A DNA stretch of 7,188 bases from CAZSGN01 sp964606415 (GTDB lineage Bacteria > Bacteroidota > Bacteroidia > Bacteroidales > JBBRXJ01). The translations under genes and the position numbers were made by a program. This document shows, one piece after another, positions 6,297 to 7,188 of this stretch. Where the stretch lies: contig CAZSGN010000146.1 in NCBI GenBank assembly GCA_964606415.1, forward strand, positions 1 through 7,188, read 5' to 3'. Every line of letters starts with the position of its first letter. The stretch's first letter is position 1. The notes under the pieces are model-generated. The model saw only the letters and a program-made list of their open reading frames with translations. It was not told where the DNA came from and did not search any database.

Positions 6297-6806
6297 ATGA
6301 AAAAAATCCTGTTTTCAATCATCTTGATGCTGGGAGCATCAGTGGTTTTTAGTCAGAAATATGCATTGGTAGATACCGATTATATTCTGAAGAATATTCC
6401 TTCTTATAAAGCCGCGCAGGATAAACTTGACGACCTGTCGGAAGAATGGCAAAAAGAAATTGAAGAAAAGAAAGAAAATCTGGATGAAATATATAAAGAT
6501 TATCAGTCAGAAAAAGTATTGCTGAGTGAAGAAATGCAAAAGAAAAGGGAGGAAGAAATTGTTAAAAAAGAAGAGGATCTTAGGGCGCTCCAAAAAAAAT
6601 ATTTTGGGCCAAAAGGAAAATTGTTTGAGAAAAGAAAAGAATTGGTAAAACCTATTCAGGATGAGGTGGCGAATGCTGTAAAACAGGTTGCAGAAAAAGG
6701 CAACTATGCGGTGATTTTTGATACAGCTTCTGGTATGAATATGATCTATACTGATCCTAAATATGATAAAAGTGATGAGGTATTGGAAATTTTAGGTTAT
6801 AACTAA
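6297..6806 (+). CDS. OmpH/Skp-family periplasmic chaperone (first copy)
   Basis: A 169-residue secreted protein of the Skp/OmpH family, whose trimers hold unfolded outer-membrane proteins in the periplasm and deliver them to BAM. Residues 1-19 form a signal peptide (MKK, core ILFSIILMLGASVVF, cleavage near FSQ before KYALVD). The mature start KYALVDTDYILKNIPSYK matches the OmpH beta-strand and body. A long charged alpha-helical, probably coiled-coil section spans about residues 38-110, very rich in Glu and Lys. The chain returns through FGPKGKLFEKRKELVKPIQDEVANAV to the final strand region YAVIFDTASGMNMIYTDPKYDKSDEVLEILGYN, typical of Bacteroidota members. It starts 26 bases after bamA, so the two are very probably co-transcribed. 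The 26-base gap is almost pure A and T, as is common before Bacteroidota starts. Length is normal and no defect is visible. Confidence 0.93.
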   Translation: MKKILFSIILMLGASVVFSQKYALVDTDYILKNIPSYKAAQDKLDDLSEEWQKEIEEKKENLDEIYKDYQSEKVLLSEEMQKKREEEIVKKEEDLRALQKKYFGPKGKLFEKRKELVKPIQDEVANAVKQVAEKGNYAVIFDTASGMNMIYTDPKYDKSDEVLEILGYN

Positions 6807-6896
6807 GTTATTAAATAAATTTGTATTGCCCGTTTATCTTTATAGGGTTTTACGAAAGCAAATAATCGTTTTATTGTAATAGTTAAACTATAATTT

Positions 6897-7188
6897 ATGG
6901 AAAAAATGAAAAAATTAATGTTTTCTTTGTTTGTTTTGGGACTAATTAGTCCATTAATGCTTCATGCGCAGGAGTCTTTCAAGTTTGGGCATGTTAATAC
7001 GCAGGAAATTTTAACCCAGATGCCCGAAAGTGATACTGCTAGAAAGAAAATGGAAGCTGCTCGTAATGATTTGGAGCAGAGCATGGAGCAAATGCAGGTA
7101 GAGCTGAATAATAAGTATGAGGATTATATGGCTAACCGGGAAAGTTGGTCGAGGTTAGTTATACAGACTAAAGAGCAGGAGATGCAAG
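6897..7188 (+). CDS. OmpH/Skp-family periplasmic chaperone (second copy, 3' partial)
   Basis: An open frame begins at the ATG at 6897 and runs off the right edge after 97 codons. A signal peptide covers about residues 1-24 (MEKMKK, core LMFSLFVLGLISPLM, cleavage near LHA before QES). The mature start FKFGHVNTQEILTQMPESDTAR follows the OmpH pattern and resembles the first copy (YALVDTDYILKNIPSYKAA). It leads into a Glu/Gln/Met-rich helix, probably the coiled-coil arm. A second in-frame ATG at 6906 would shorten the signal peptide by three residues; both are plausible. It lies 90 bases after the first copy. The sequences are clearly divergent, so this is an old tandem duplication rather than a recent one, perhaps with different clients. 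The C-terminal half is outside the window. Confidence 0.9.
   Translation, partial: MEKMKKLMFSLFVLGLISPLMLHAQESFKFGHVNTQEILTQMPESDTARKKMEAARNDLEQSMEQMQVELNNKYEDYMANRESWSRLVIQTKEQEMQ

Noticed and set aside
6820..6850. Promoter for the second OmpH gene (TTTG at 6820 with TATCTTTA or TAGGGTTT downstream)
   Set aside because: TATCTTTA has one mismatch but lies only 11 bases from the TTTG, and TAGGGTTT at about 19 bases has two mismatches; not good enough to call.

Overview
The window reads as part of a Bacteroidota (Bacteroidetes, class Bacteroidia-like) chromosome. The support is AT-rich DNA, genes mostly without Shine-Dalgarno sequences, a good match to the Bacteroidota promoter consensus (TTTG, 21 bases, TAnnTTTG), and protein types and gene order typical of that phylum. 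All genes lie on the + strand. I cannot assign an order or genus from the sequence alone.

Layout: (1) 1-462, the C-terminal part of a CBS-domain protein cut by the window edge; (2) 478-1356, NAD kinase (nadK), directly after it; (3) 1357-1497, an intergenic gap with a small inverted repeat and a well-formed promoter; (4) 1498-2289 and 2302-2973, two secreted outer-membrane beta-barrel proteins of the DUF6089-like type; (5) 2973-3728, isoprenyl/undecaprenyl diphosphate synthase (uppS), overlapping the previous stop by one base; (6) 3777-6270, the outer-membrane insertase BamA, interrupted by an apparent frameshift near 5895; (7) 6297-6806 and 6897-7188, two consecutive Skp/OmpH-type periplasmic chaperones, the second cut by the right edge.

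The genes form an envelope-biogenesis cluster. UppS makes the polyprenyl carrier precursor for peptidoglycan and surface glycans. The OmpH proteins would carry unfolded outer-membrane proteins across the periplasm, and BamA inserts them. The two small barrels are plausible clients or envelope components of unknown role. NadK supplies NADP and sits beside a possible nucleotide-sensing CBS protein.

I see no RNA genes, mobile elements, CRISPR arrays or defence systems. The most notable anomaly is the BamA frameshift, which in an essential gene most likely reflects a sequence or assembly error. The rest is ordinary core genome; the least understood parts are the two barrel proteins and the CBS protein.
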